Made by a program: the position numbers and the translations under genes | From: Oscheius onirici | Lineage: Eukaryota > Nematoda > Chromadorea > Rhabditida > Rhabditidae | Length of the DNA: 64,000 bases | Reading direction: 5' to 3' | Assembly (NCBI GenBank): GCA_932521025.1 | Contig: OW051469.1 | Location: 7,328,398 to 7,392,397 of the forward strand | The notes under the pieces: generated by a model | The model's input: only the letters and a program-made list of their open reading frames with translations | What the model was told of the DNA's origin: nothing | Databases searched by the model: none | Shown: positions 1 through 10,243 of the stretch, piece after piece | Position numbering within the stretch: the first letter of the stretch is position 1 | Layout: each line of letters starts with the position of its first letter

Positions 1-3000
1 TTTCGATGGAATCTGAGGTATACTTGGAGAATTTTGGATTCGCCACGAGGAGGAGGAGCCAATTCAGAACTTTGTCTGAAAATGATCTTAAAAGAAGCTA
101 AAAACGAGAACCTACGATGGAATTCGGGATGTTTTTCAAGCCATTCGTCACAGCCTCCGAGCAACTCGACCGAGGTCGCGATCAGACAAGGATGGGTGTT
201 GGCGGGAAGGGAGGTGATCGAATTCACGACGTCCGGTAGCACGCTGTTCTTGCTCTCCCTTAATTTTTAATTTTTAAGTTGAAAAATAAGGAAATACGGT
301 AAGAGATTGTGGACGACGGAGGCCATGATGTAGAGAGCGGCTTCCATCTCGTCCCAGGTACTGTTTGGATTGCTGGCGCAGGTCTTCAGCATCTCGTACA
401 TCATATTTATGCAGTTGTCCGTGCTGATGATATAGACCACGTCCTTTACCGTTTCAGCTACCTAGAAGACTAAGTTTTAGAGCATGTACGACTTAATTTT
501 GAATATTTTTGTTCAAATTACGGAAAACGTTGGTCAAGGCCTAGAAAATGCACGAGAAATGTGGCTCAACCGTTTTCGATAACTGCTTGAACATGTTCGT
601 CGACGTTTTGGCCTCTTTCAACTAATTTAAGGGTTTGCAAAGCTTTAACTTTTTGGATCTGTCAGATATGCAGTAATTTTTAATTCCTCAACAAGTTTAA
701 ACTCTGTTGTTACTATATTCAACCCTTTTACGCCAAAATAAGCTTTGGAAAGTACTGTACCTTTTGCCGAAAGGCCACAAACTCGTTGGACTCATCAGGA
801 ATATCCTCCTCGTCCGTATCGAAACGAGCGTGACGATAGAGAGCAGCAATGTAGCGATTCACGTACGGTTTATACTTTTCCAGATAGCTGTCGTCGTCGA
901 TAACGAAAAAGGCCTCCGAAAGACGATACCACACGTTGAACGTTTTCTCGATTATCTGTATTTTTGATTAGTTTGATTGGAAGAAATGCTAACCGAGTAA
1001 TCGTGATGTCCAGCTAGTAAGAGGAGAAGTTCAAGGGAGTAGAGACAGCCCAGCTGGATATTGGCGGGATCGGAGTGGTCGGTGGACGGATCGTTGACAA
1101 TTTTCTCGATTAACGACTCGTTCAGTTCGGTAAAGACTCGAGCATAGTTTTGCAGCCTTAAATGGGTATTTTAGCAGACAAAAAGAGGGATTTCTGCTAT
1201 GGTTTGTGCAATAATTGTGCAAATTGCCTAACATCTGTCTTTTTTATAGTTTTTCGCGTCTTGTTTCGAATTCAACTTGTGGACATGAAAATCCCTCGAA
1301 AAATATGAGAAATGAGTTCAGACGGTTTCTCAGAGCTGCAAATGACAAAAACCTACTGATAAAGATCGTCTCGCGCCACGGCGGCATGGAACGGATTGAC
1401 CAGACTATAGATCTGTCGCTGAATGCTCTTCGCCAAGGCCAAATGGGCTCCATAGTCTTCGGCAATGATGGTTCCGGCCACGATGCATTCCGTCACGGCG
1501 TCATGAAGTGATGGCGTAATTCCAGCCATACCCTGAATGATTGTTTAGGGTTTAAACGTCAAAAAACGGTTACGAAAAGATGAAAAGCAGCTGGAAGAAG
1601 GTCTCCATTGGCCAGAGGCTCCGTACAAAGGGCTGGATTGTCCAAATAGGCTGCGACACACGAGAAGACTCTTTTGACGATATCCTCGTCCGATTGGAAC
1701 TGACCGAGGACGGAATGCTAAAAGGTTTTCCGTATAAAATATCAAAAAGGGGGCTTACGAGGTATGCGAAGACGTCTGTAGCGCTAACAGCCAGCTCCTC
1801 GCGAATAGCTTTTCGTCTGTTCTCTCCGACTCGAATACTTTTCAGTTCCTCCGGAAAGACTTTGAGAAGATGGAGCATCATACGCGTCCGGTCGCCAGTC
1901 AGGGTGGAACATCTGAAAATTGAAGTTTTTTTAGAGGTTTGTTAGTCTGAAAAATAGCGATTTTGTTCCAGTGAACTTTTGCCCGTAAGTTTTCTATGTC
2001 AATGTTATATTTTTTAATTTTAAAAGTAATTGTAAAAATCAAACTTGTTAATTTTGAAGCAATTAAAAAAAAGTTGAAACAAAGGTAAATTAAAATACAA
2101 CTCGGCAGCGCGATGGCCAGCTACAAGGAACAAAGTCTCGTCTATCTACTCCAACCAGATAATGTAGGCAAGCCGCTCTCGGAATTCTCTGCAGACGTGA
2201 GGATGCAGGACGCTCTGCGTAAAGTCAAACGAAGACTTGGAGATGTGAGTCATTGTCATTAACTTTGGCAAATCTACTTTCAGCCGTCGTTCACATGGCC
2301 CAGCTTTGTCACGAGACACGAAGACGTCCACATTCGAAGACTGTGGGTGACGATCGCCCGACGTCACACGGCGTGGGTACTTTCAAACCACATTCCCAAC
2401 CATGACCAACTGGACATGATGATGGAAGTGGTCAGAAGCCTTCAAGTGAATGTGCGCGACCTCGAGATTCAAAACGAAGCAATGACCAGAAGAGGAGATG
2501 GGTAAGATAGTAGAAAAATATTTCTGATGGAAAAATAGCTAGGCAAGTTTAATATTACAAATAAAATTTTCAGGATCGTTGTAATGGAAGGCGCTGTTGA
2601 GGCCGGAAACATCGTCCAAGGATCGAATAACCGAGTTGGCGTGCCGGAATCGCGGAACTGGGGGGGGGGGGGGGGAAATCCTTCGAAGGAGACCAGTCAA
2701 GCAGTAACCAGATCAACGCCATCAACCGACTGCCCAAGCGCCCAAACAACTGACTGAACAATTCACCAAGAGCTGACTCTGTAACGTAATAAACATCTGT
2801 ATTTTCAAAAAGGACAATGCTATTACTTGTTGTAACGAAACTTGCGAACTGACAAGGGAATGTTTTAGTCGGCCCCGTATATCAGAAGAAACCAGAAGAA
2901 TTCGGAAGACAATTGAAAATGATGTTTTCCAGATTTCCAATGCTCTCCAACTTTGCATCTCGAAAAATAACGTCATCGTTCGAAGGAAGCTCAAGAAGTG

Positions 3001-3982
3001 TCGGGGAATAAGTGGAAATTTTTTGCAATTGGGTCAAAGGGATTCTTTAGAACGAAAATTAGGTCACGACCAAAACACGTTTTTATGCTGAAAAATAAAA
3101 AGCAAAACAATACATGTTCACTGCTTGACTTGGTAAAGCCTTCTGACCCCGTGCATGTTCCTGTTACACGTTACGGATAAATAAAAAAGAGCCAATAAAG
3201 AAAGACTCACTGTCTCAAAAAGGGCGTGATCCAGTTGTTCCAATCCGGAATCTGGATGTAGAGATCGGCAATGGCCAGACAGAGCTGTGTGATGGTCGAC
3301 TCGCCAAGATGATCGCCAGGAGTCGGATGAATGTGGCTGTAAGTTCATTTTTAAACAAATATAAGAAGAAAAGCATACCTTAGATGATTGATGAGGGATT
3401 CCCGAAGAGACAAATAGCTGTCACTGGGAATTTCGCTTAGCGATTGGAGAATCTTCTGGCGGAGCGTTTGTGCCGCGAAACAGCAAGAGAGGGAATCTTT
3501 CCGCTCGCCAAGAATCCGGTCACATATCGTCCAGGCTTCTACCTGAAAAAGGAGATATTTCAGTGGAAATATCGAACTTCTAGGCTCAAATTGCTCGGAA
3601 TCTGGTTTTTCAGCATTATTCACCTAGTTTTGAGCCTTCCGGGTAATTTCAATTGTGTAAAATGCTCTAAAACCTCCAAAACACAAGTCGCAATAGCCAA
3701 TCTTCGAAAAGCGACTCGTTTGGAGCCAAAACGCTAGTTTCTGGCAGTTCTCCAACATGCTTGACGTTCGAGAGCTTGTTTTACACACCGTTTCAACGTA
3801 AGCTTCTAAACGATTTACAAATGAATGGAAAATGGAGGTATCGCGAACAAACTTGACAAAAAGCAATAAAAACATACCGATTTGGAAAAGTCGGACATCC
3901 ATTTCTGCAGCTCCGGGACGTTGTTTCCACGGTAAAACTCCGCGATGTGGTTATAGGCCTGCTGCACATGCTCATCCGTCAT
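1..3982 (-). CDS. TNPO3: Transportin-3 / importin-13-like nuclear import receptor (3' part outside window)
   Basis: Importin-beta family receptor that carries SR-type splicing factors into the nucleus. Eleven exons join in phase: 3982-3878, 3542-3379, 3336-3211, 1912-1759, 1717-1574, 1532-1357, 1156-994, 955-761, 461-298, 258-116 and 75 to the left edge. Residues align almost without gaps to the first half of animal TNPO3, including CFAAQTLRQKI, FPEELKSIRVGENRR, VARDDLYQ and DIPDESNEFVAFR. The start at 3982 gives the family N-terminus; an in-frame ATG at 4057 would add about 25 unmatched residues. The gene begins 131 bp after the MNAT1 stop on the same strand, so it is probably operon-linked. 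The 1.3 kb intron 1913-3210 contains a complete opposite-strand gene. Family identification is firm; the C-terminal half is not in the window. Confidence 0.93.
2113..2757 (+). CDS. Small unidentified protein nested in a TNPO3 intron
   Basis: Three exons (2113-2244, 2284-2501, 2574-2757) joined by GT-AG introns of 39 and 72 nt give 144 residues, with an AATAAA signal 31 bp after the stop. The first two exons encode a charged, probably helical region (starts MASYKEQSLVYLLQP; contains FTWPSFVTRHEDVHIRRLW). The third exon is low complexity and includes a Gly run encoded by a 16-G tract at 2660-2675, then a Ser/Thr-rich tail. No signal peptide or membrane segment is seen. I do not recognise the family. 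It lies wholly within the TNPO3 intron 1913-3210 on the opposite strand. The consistent phase across three exons plus the poly(A) signal make it a likely real gene; a G-tract indel would change the tail. Confidence 0.7.
2788..2793 (+). terminator. Poly(A) signal AATAAA of the nested gene
   Basis: Canonical hexamer 31 bp downstream of the stop at 2755-2757. It lies inside the TNPO3 intron but on the nested gene's strand. Confidence 0.65.
2851..2876 (+). repeat. Short copy of the dispersed repeat also found at 4703-4739
   Basis: GACAAGGGAATGTTTTAGT at 2851-2869 resembles CACAAGGGAATGTTTTTAGT starting at 4703. It is probably a fragment of an interspersed element in the TNPO3 intron. Nothing gene-like was found between 2794 and 3210. 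Confidence 0.4.
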
Positions 3983-4112
3983 ATCGCAGCTTTTCCAGCG
4001 TTTTGTAGCAGAAATATAAAGGGAACGGTATAAAGTGTTCAAACGAGGGTGAAACATTGAAGAAAAGGACAAAAAAAGGACACTTTATCGAATATTTGAG
4101 AGACTAGTAAAA

Positions 4113-6061
4113 TCAACAGGCGAAAAGATCTATGCGGCTCTCTAGAAGAGCACGTTGACAGCCAGTTTGAGCAGTGAATCCGCCAGCCACGCGGTGCTAA
4201 AATGAAGTTTTTTAAGGCAAATTATAGAAAAACTGACATTGCTGGGCTTTTTAATGTGATGGAGGTATCCGAGCGACTCGAGTTCGTCGTAGGTGGGAAC
4301 AGCCGGTCCGTTGATGGGAAGCTGGAGCGGCTGATAGGAGAAACTCCGACCGGCTTGGCGCTGAATCGTTACGAAGGACATCGAATCGGCCACGGCTCTC
4401 TTGCGACTTTGATGGAGCTCTGAAACATAATGTTTAGTTGACGCCATACAGGTGACAGTGTAAAATTTAGACCCCTTAATGATTGTTTTCGACTATTTTG
4501 TGGTATTGTGCAGTTTAGTCTCCTTATTAGCGCCATGAACGAGTGGCTATATTCGAGGCTTAGATGACAGAAGACGCTGTTTTTAGTCGAATAGACCTAT
4601 ATAGGCCATTTTACAGCATACGTTAGAGAATATGCTGCTTTTGCATCCAATACGAGGCTTTTTGAGCAAGTCTCTAAGCTACGCGTTTTATCACTGGTCC
4701 CTCACAAGGGAATGTTTTTAGTTGGGTGTGGGATATTGACTACAGGTTTTCAGGCCCTAAAAGTGTTTTTCGTGCTTTACGATGTTCTGCAAAGATATAG
4801 CTTTTGATCTCTTCTACGAATTTCTAGAACATCACAAAGCGCGAAAACCAATTCTTCTATTTGAAAAACGACAGTCAACTGATGGACTATAATTAGATGT
4901 AATTCAGTACGAAAGAGGTCGAGTTTTCAATTTTCTCGGTTCTGTGCTGAAAATAGGTTGTGTAAGCAAATACTGCTTAGAAAAAATAGCAAAAAAGGTT
5001 TATAGGTAAAAAGAATCGAACCCAAAAACAAAAACGTGGTAAGCGAGAGTACAGGCTCTGCGCCACTTGGCTTCTTGCGTTAGAAGAGGCACCGTTTAGC
5101 CAAGTGCCGGGGCACGAAAATACCAAAACTAAAACCGCTCTAGCGGGCAGTGGATTTTCCGCAGCTGAAAATCTGGCAAACACCATTATTTTCGATGCCC
5201 TTTCGAATGCCATCGGGCTCTTCTCAATATCCCACACCCAACTAAAAACCTTGTCAGCGTTTTCAACACATAAACAGAGCAAATAAACTTTTCAATATGA
5301 GACAATAACTACCTTTGGCTCGTCTCTTTCGATCTTCGGCCTTTTCCTTCTCCTCCATCTCGATCTCGATCTGCTTCTTGCGCTCGCGATCCAGAATGGC
5401 TTCGGCGTTCTCGTCAGACTGACGGAGCTCGTCAATGATGGCCTTGCTGTCAGCCACGGCCGAGACTTTCTGATCCTCCGTATCCAGCTGGTAGTACGAA
5501 TTGACGCGGTCCTTCATCGCCCGCTCCTCTTGCAAATTCTTTTCGATCCACTCCTGATCCTCGTCGCGTTTTCTTCTGTTCCTCTCGATCACGTCCTTGT
5601 TCTCTTCGATATAGGTGGCGATTCGGGCCTCCGTCTCCTCGACGTCGACATCACAGGCCAGATTGGCGATGAGCTCCTCAAAATGCTCGAGGTAGTCGTT
5701 AAAGTCGCGGAGCGAGGCGAAATCGTCTTGCTTTTTGTTGTAATACTGAATTAATACATGTCGAAGCTAAAAAGAGAGACAAACTTTTCTGAGTCTCTTA
5801 CGATGATAGTTTTCCTTCTCAATCATGGGATCGTCAAACTGCTGCTTCCAGAAGTTGTTCTTGAGCAGCGTCTTGCCACAAACATGACATGGGGCCGAAT
5901 TTCGGGCGAACAGATTCTCTACACAATTTCTAAACATTATTTTTTTTTAGCAAAGTTTGGCTGGAAACAGACCGACAAAGCGGATGACCACAATCATTGA
6001 TCATCATAACGAGGTTCTTGTTGATGTACTCGTTCGATTTACATTTTGTACACTCCCTCAT
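4113..6061 (-). CDS. MNAT1: CDK-activating kinase assembly factor MAT1 (TFIIH subunit)
   Basis: MAT1 holds CDK7 and cyclin H together and links CAK to TFIIH in the nucleus. Exons 6061-5973, 5929-5785, 5745-5313, 4419-4238 and 4196-4113 join in phase to 310 residues, close to the human 309. The N-terminal C3HC4 RING has C4, C7, C24, H26, C29, C32, C44 and C47. A long charged coiled-coil follows, then the conserved tail with YQPLQLPINGPAVP and AGGFTAQTGCQRAL. The intron 5746-5784 is only 39 nt. The start lies 3 nt after the LYRM4 stop, preceded by AAAAG, which could serve as a trans-splice acceptor. The large intron 4420-5312 carries repeats and a tRNA-like sequence. TNPO3 follows 131 bp downstream. 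Confidence 0.95.
4703..5249. repeat. Repeat element with perfect 26-bp inverted arms inside MNAT1 intron
   Basis: The 26 bases at 4714-4739 (GTTTTTAGTTGGGTGTGGGA...) recur as an exact reverse complement at 5224-5249. The arms enclose about 480 bp that includes a tRNA-like stretch. The flank CACAAGGGAATG resembles the copy at 2851. This looks like a nonautonomous mobile element or two facing repeat copies. No clear target-site duplication was found. Confidence 0.5.
5003..5085 (-). repeat. Degenerate tRNA-like / SINE-type sequence
   Basis: On the minus strand an A-box-like AAGTGGCGCAGAGCC (5054-5068) is followed about 30 nt later by a B-box GGGTTCGATTCTT (5011-5023), the spacing of a pol III tRNA promoter. 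The acceptor and T stems do not pair well, so it is not a functional tRNA. It is more likely a tRNA-derived repeat in the MNAT1 intron. Confidence 0.45.
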
Positions 6062-6064
6062 CTT

Positions 6065-6425
6065 TTAGTGATGAGACTTGGCGATTTTCTCCTCGACGAC
6101 GGTCTTCTTGTGAGGGAACAGGTTTCCGATTGTGGCCTGACGATGAATAACTGCTAGCTCGTCGAGTCCTTTCTGAATTCTTCGCTTAAATTTGTGAAAA
6201 ATTTGTCCGAAAACCTGGTAAAGTTTGTTCAGTTCCTGGACGTCGGTGACGGAGCGGCTAGCCTCGAAATGGTCTCGGATACGACGCTGGGCGAAGACGC
6301 GATAGTTGTATTGAGGGAACTGAAGCATTTTGCATAACTTCCGTGTTAAAAGTTACCTTGGCGGCTTCACGTTGTAACTGCTTGTATAGCTTAACCCAGG
6401 AGCTCTTCGTAATGGCAGTAGTCAT
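6065..6425 (-). CDS. LYRM4: LYR-motif protein 4 / ISD11 (mitochondrial Fe-S assembly)
   Basis: ISD11 binds and stabilises the cysteine desulfurase NFS1 in the mitochondrial matrix and is required for Fe-S cluster assembly. Exons 6425-6357, 6319-6215 and 6184-6065 give 97 residues (human about 91). Family hallmarks are YNYRVFAQRRIRDHF, then LAVIHRQATIGNLF. The LYR tripeptide is LYK here (residues 13-15). The second intron, 6185-6214, is only 30 nt and stays open if read through; removing it fits the family spacing better. The stop is followed after 3 nt by the MNAT1 start, so the two genes very probably share a transcript. Confidence 0.9.
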
Positions 6426-6741
6426 CCAGCAGCGGTCCCAGTTTCTGGAAAAACGAAACAGTGAAACAAAGGAAATGATAAGAATGAATTCGAAGACGAA
6501 ACGGAGAGAACTGAGCGGTCTTTTACGTACGGACGTCGGGGAGAAAACATGTGAAGATGCAAATCATCAATTTCGAGTAGTGTTACATTGTGTACTTTGT
6601 AAGACAGTCAGATTTTTCCGTATTCATTGAATACGGAGAAGTGCTACTACTTGAAACATTGTTAGCAATTTTTAGAACAGCTTCTATTTACGCTCATTTT
6701 TGGCATGTGCAAGAAAAATTGCAGAAAATAAAAAAAACAGC

Positions 6742-7165
6742 ACGAGAATCAGGGATGTTCGGATAATATTTTTTCAACCGGATATCGGATACCGGATATC
6801 CGGAAAAATAATTTTCGATCGGATATCGGATTCCGGATATCCGGAAAATTTTTGTTCGATCGGATACCGGATATCCAAAATAGACCGGCTTATCCGGTTT
6901 CGGATATCCGAAACCGGATAATCCATTCATGACTGAGAAAAATAGGAATGAAGAAAAAACATCGATTGAACATACGATAAATGCATCTAAACTAGTAGAA
7001 CAAAGGTGAAAATCGTTAGTTTCCCAGGTAGAAATTCCAAAAAAATTTAATCGAAATTATCCGGAATATCCGATCAAAAATATCCGATTTCGAATATCGG
7101 ATAGTTTTAGTACCACATAATTTTCGGATATCGGATATCCGGATCCGAACATCGCTGACGAGAAT
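6742..7165. mobile_element. hAT-type MITE (408 bp) with 8-bp target-site duplication
   Basis: The element at 6750-7157 starts CAGGGATGTTCGGAT and ends with the near-perfect reverse complement (ATCCGAACATCGCTG). It is flanked by identical 8-bp ACGAGAAT at 6742-6749 and 7158-7165. Eight-base duplications and CAG-starting terminal repeats are typical of hAT transposons. The inside is made of many CGGATATCCGGA-like palindromic words at both ends around an AT-rich centre. There is no transposase, so it is nonautonomous. The ORFs over it on both strands (6694-6930) merely read this repeat. The rest of 6426-7319 shows no gene. Confidence 0.88.
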
Positions 7166-7319
7166 GCAGAGAAATAAAATTGGGCCAGAACCTTTAGAAG
7201 TTCAAATCCAACGAAAAATGCGCGCAAAAGATGATCACCATTTGTTCCAAGCAGTCTTCGTCCATTTTCTTCTTCTTTTCTGGCTTCTCCTTTGATAAAA
7301 ATCTGATTTTATCATTCAG

Positions 7320-9197
7320 ATGACGGCACAGGAGGCCTTAGTAGACATAGCAACAGTGACGGAGCAGCAGACATCTTCGTCGCTAAAAGACAGGCTACTG
7401 ACGTCACTGCAATCAAATCCGTACTTCAATGCAGGAGCCGGTTTAGCAGGAATAGGTAACCTTTTGTTTTTTTTTCACACTACTTGCTCTTAAGGACTAG
7501 CACTAGGAGTATTAAAACGAGGCACAATAGTAGGAAATGCCATATTCCGAAGAAAATGCATGATTTCCATGCAAATAAACAACGAAGACGCGTAAGTGTC
7601 CCAGTGTTATTAGTAATTTCTATCTATAGAGCATATCCATGGCTATTGGACTTTATTAATCGACATAGCTCCACACAGACGAGAAATTTATCAGTAAATA
7701 CGGTCATTCGACAGGCCGAGAGCGGAAAAACGGCGATGAGCATCTCCTACCTTCCAGGACATGGACAACATTTTTTCGTATACAATTGGAGGTATTTCAT
7801 CTCTGCTTTCCCACATTAGTGTAATTTAGATGGATAAAAGTGGAACGCCAACGAGAAAAGCAGACGATTCAACGAGACGGCTACAGGACGCCTTTTGAAA
7901 CCGTCACGCTCACCTGTCTTGGCACAGACCCAGCATTTTTAAAAAATATGCTGGAAAATGCGTCTGCAGAGGCTGTGTCACAGGTTTTGTTAATTTCTTG
8001 CCAAAAGTACGAGTTTTAGACTGAAACAGGATTGGTCGTCTATCAAGCCGTCGGTCCGCAATGGCTCAGATTCGGAACTCCGAGGAGGAAAAGAGACGTC
8101 GGATCGGTCGTTCTCGATGACAGCATAGCCGAGCATCTCGTCCAGGATTTCCAGGAATTTGTCGACTCTTCTCAATGGTTAGTTCATTGTTTTGCTTTCT
8201 GAAAAAATTGGCACAGGTATACAGATCGCGGAGTGCCATATCGGCGGGGCTACCTCTTCTACGGGCCTCCGGGAACAGGCAAGAGCAGCTTCATCTCCGC
8301 CCTGGCCAGCCATTTCGGCTACAGTGTTTGCATGCTTTCACTGAGCGAAAGAACCCTAGATGATGACAGGTTCGTTCATTTTCTGCTGGTGTAGGAAGTC
8401 TGCTTGCATCAAAAATGCTGTCAAAAACAAGTAGGTATTGGTAAAAAAGAAAGACATCCAAAAACACGGTATTACAGCAACGGCGAAGTGGTCGTTTGTA
8501 TTTTTTGCCAAACTCTAGCTGTTTGTAGCGCGTTTTTATGTCATTTTTTCACAATGTTCACTAGTGTAATTGCAAACTCTGAAAACCAGCGCTCATGCGA
8601 ATCCTTCGACATTTCCACTTCGAAATCTCGATTTCAGACTGAACCATCTTCTCAATACGGCCCCTCCAAACAGTGTCATCATTTTGGAGGACATTGACGC
8701 CGCCTTCACGAGTCGCGAAGACCAGACAACCCATCCAGCTTACCAAGGAATGACCAGGTTACCGTACTCTCCCTCTCTTCTCATTCATCCCAAATTTAGA
8801 GTCACATTTTCCGGCCTTCTCAACGCTGTTGACGGCGTCGGCTGTGCTGAAGAACGGATAATCTTCATGACAACAAACTACGTCGACCGCCTTGACCCGG
8901 CTCTAATTCGGCCCGGGAGAGTTGACAGAAAACAATATTTCGGGAATGCTACAGATCTGATGATTCAAAAGGTATATTTTAGGTCTTTAGGCCAACAATA
9001 TGCATAAATTTCAGATGTTTGAAAGATTCTATGCCAAAGAAGCAGATGGCGATCTCTGTCGGAAGTTCATTGAGGCGACTAAAACACTTGGCCAGACGTT
9101 GTCTCCAGCCCAGATCCAAGGCCATTTTCTTCTTTATAAACGTGACCCGCAGCTAGCTATTGACCGTGTGAATGACATGGTCAAACCACTCAAATAA
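7320..9197 (+). CDS. BCS1L: Mitochondrial AAA chaperone BCS1
   Basis: Inner-membrane AAA ATPase that translocates the folded Rieske Fe-S protein during complex III assembly. Nine exons (7320-7455, 7495-7591, 7630-7791, 7830-7983, 8020-8177, 8217-8369, 8638-8757, 8800-8971, 9015-9197) give 444 residues in phase; human has 419. The N-terminus carries the BCS1 membrane/import region ([14 protein letters not shown]). The AAA module has Walker A GPPGTGKS at 252-259, Walker [11 protein letters not shown] near 301-310, and [14 protein letters not shown]. Most introns are 38-45 nt. CATTCAG directly abuts the ATG, which suggests a trans-splice site. The start is about 25 residues upstream of the human one. 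An AATAAA lies 60 bp past the stop. Confidence 0.96.
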
Positions 9198-9256
9198 GCT
9201 CATTGTTAGCTAGATAGTTTAGGCTCTTTTTGTTATTTTAACGGGTAAAATAGTTT

Positions 9257-9262
9257 AATAAA
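9257..9262 (+). terminator. Poly(A) signal of BCS1
   Basis: AATAAA 60 bp downstream of the BCS1 stop codon. Confidence 0.7.
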
Positions 9263-10243
9263 TGGTCATCTTCAAAAGACATTTGGTCTGGTATCCGGCG
9301 TGCATGGGCTGGGCGCCGATTGATCGCTTCGGGGCACGTCCTTTCGGGCCGGCCCCTGTTTACGTTTCTCATGTGTTGCTCCCACAAAGGCTCTAGAACT
9401 TTCGTTCGTCTATTATCAAGTCATATGTAGGCAGAAAACAAGGCTCAAATCGCTTGGATTGTGACGGATTTTCCCTGGAGTCTCTCTATTTTTGTGAATT
9501 TGAATGTCTTTCACAAAGATGACCTGAATCGAATTTGTCTTTATGCTACCAGCTTCCCTTCCGGTATTTCGATAAAAATCTTCTACGATTTGTAGTCCCT
9601 AAGCTTTTATCCAGGATTTCTCTCAATTTCATGGCAAAAAAATAAATGAAAACCCGTCAAAAACCTATGATTTTGAGACACACGTGTCTTGTAAGTTCCC
9701 TTCCTTCATGTTTTTTGAAAACCATCTCAAACAATTACTTTGCTGATTTCTTGGGAAAAATCTGTAACGATATCTTTCCAGGTTTCTCACATTTTCTCTC
9801 ATGTTTTCCCCAGTTTTTAGCACAGAAAAATGTTAAAAACGGTATAGGTCGAATAGGTATGTCCCGGAAGCCGTAATTGTCAGAAAGCTCTTGAATTCAG
9901 CAAAGACTGTCTTCCAGACAGTTTTCTTGGTCAAGATCTTTGAAGTTCCTGCTCAAACACGGCCCTGTTTTGCAACAGAGCCCTTTGCAAATATTTTGCT
10001 CCAATTCCCAATTTTCCCAGCTCATTTTCGTCATAATTTACCCTCTTTCATAAAAACAGACCGTTTTGAGTCACAATCTCGAAGCAAAAACATATTTTCC
10101 TCTTTCCAAATTGAGGGACAACATCCTTCCCGTTTCGCTATTTGTCCCAGCTGATCGCCATCGATTGATCCGCCGGCTATTGCCATTTCTGACGATATTC
10201 TCTTCATTGTTCTTCTAATTTTCGAGCAAATTTCAAGCTGCAG
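9263..10243. other. Intergenic, no gene seen
   Basis: Read on both strands; only short ORFs with skewed, AT/pyrimidine-rich composition. It presumably holds the promoter of the TMEM59-like gene. TTTCAAGCTGCAG directly precedes that gene's ATG and could be a trans-splice acceptor. Confidence 0.6.

Noticed and set aside
5003-5085. Intact tRNA gene
   Set aside because: A and B boxes are present but the acceptor and T stems do not pair; kept only as a tRNA-like repeat.
6694-6930. ORFs on both strands rich in GYP/SDI repeats
   Set aside because: They read the palindromic CGGATATCC words of the MITE; not a gene.
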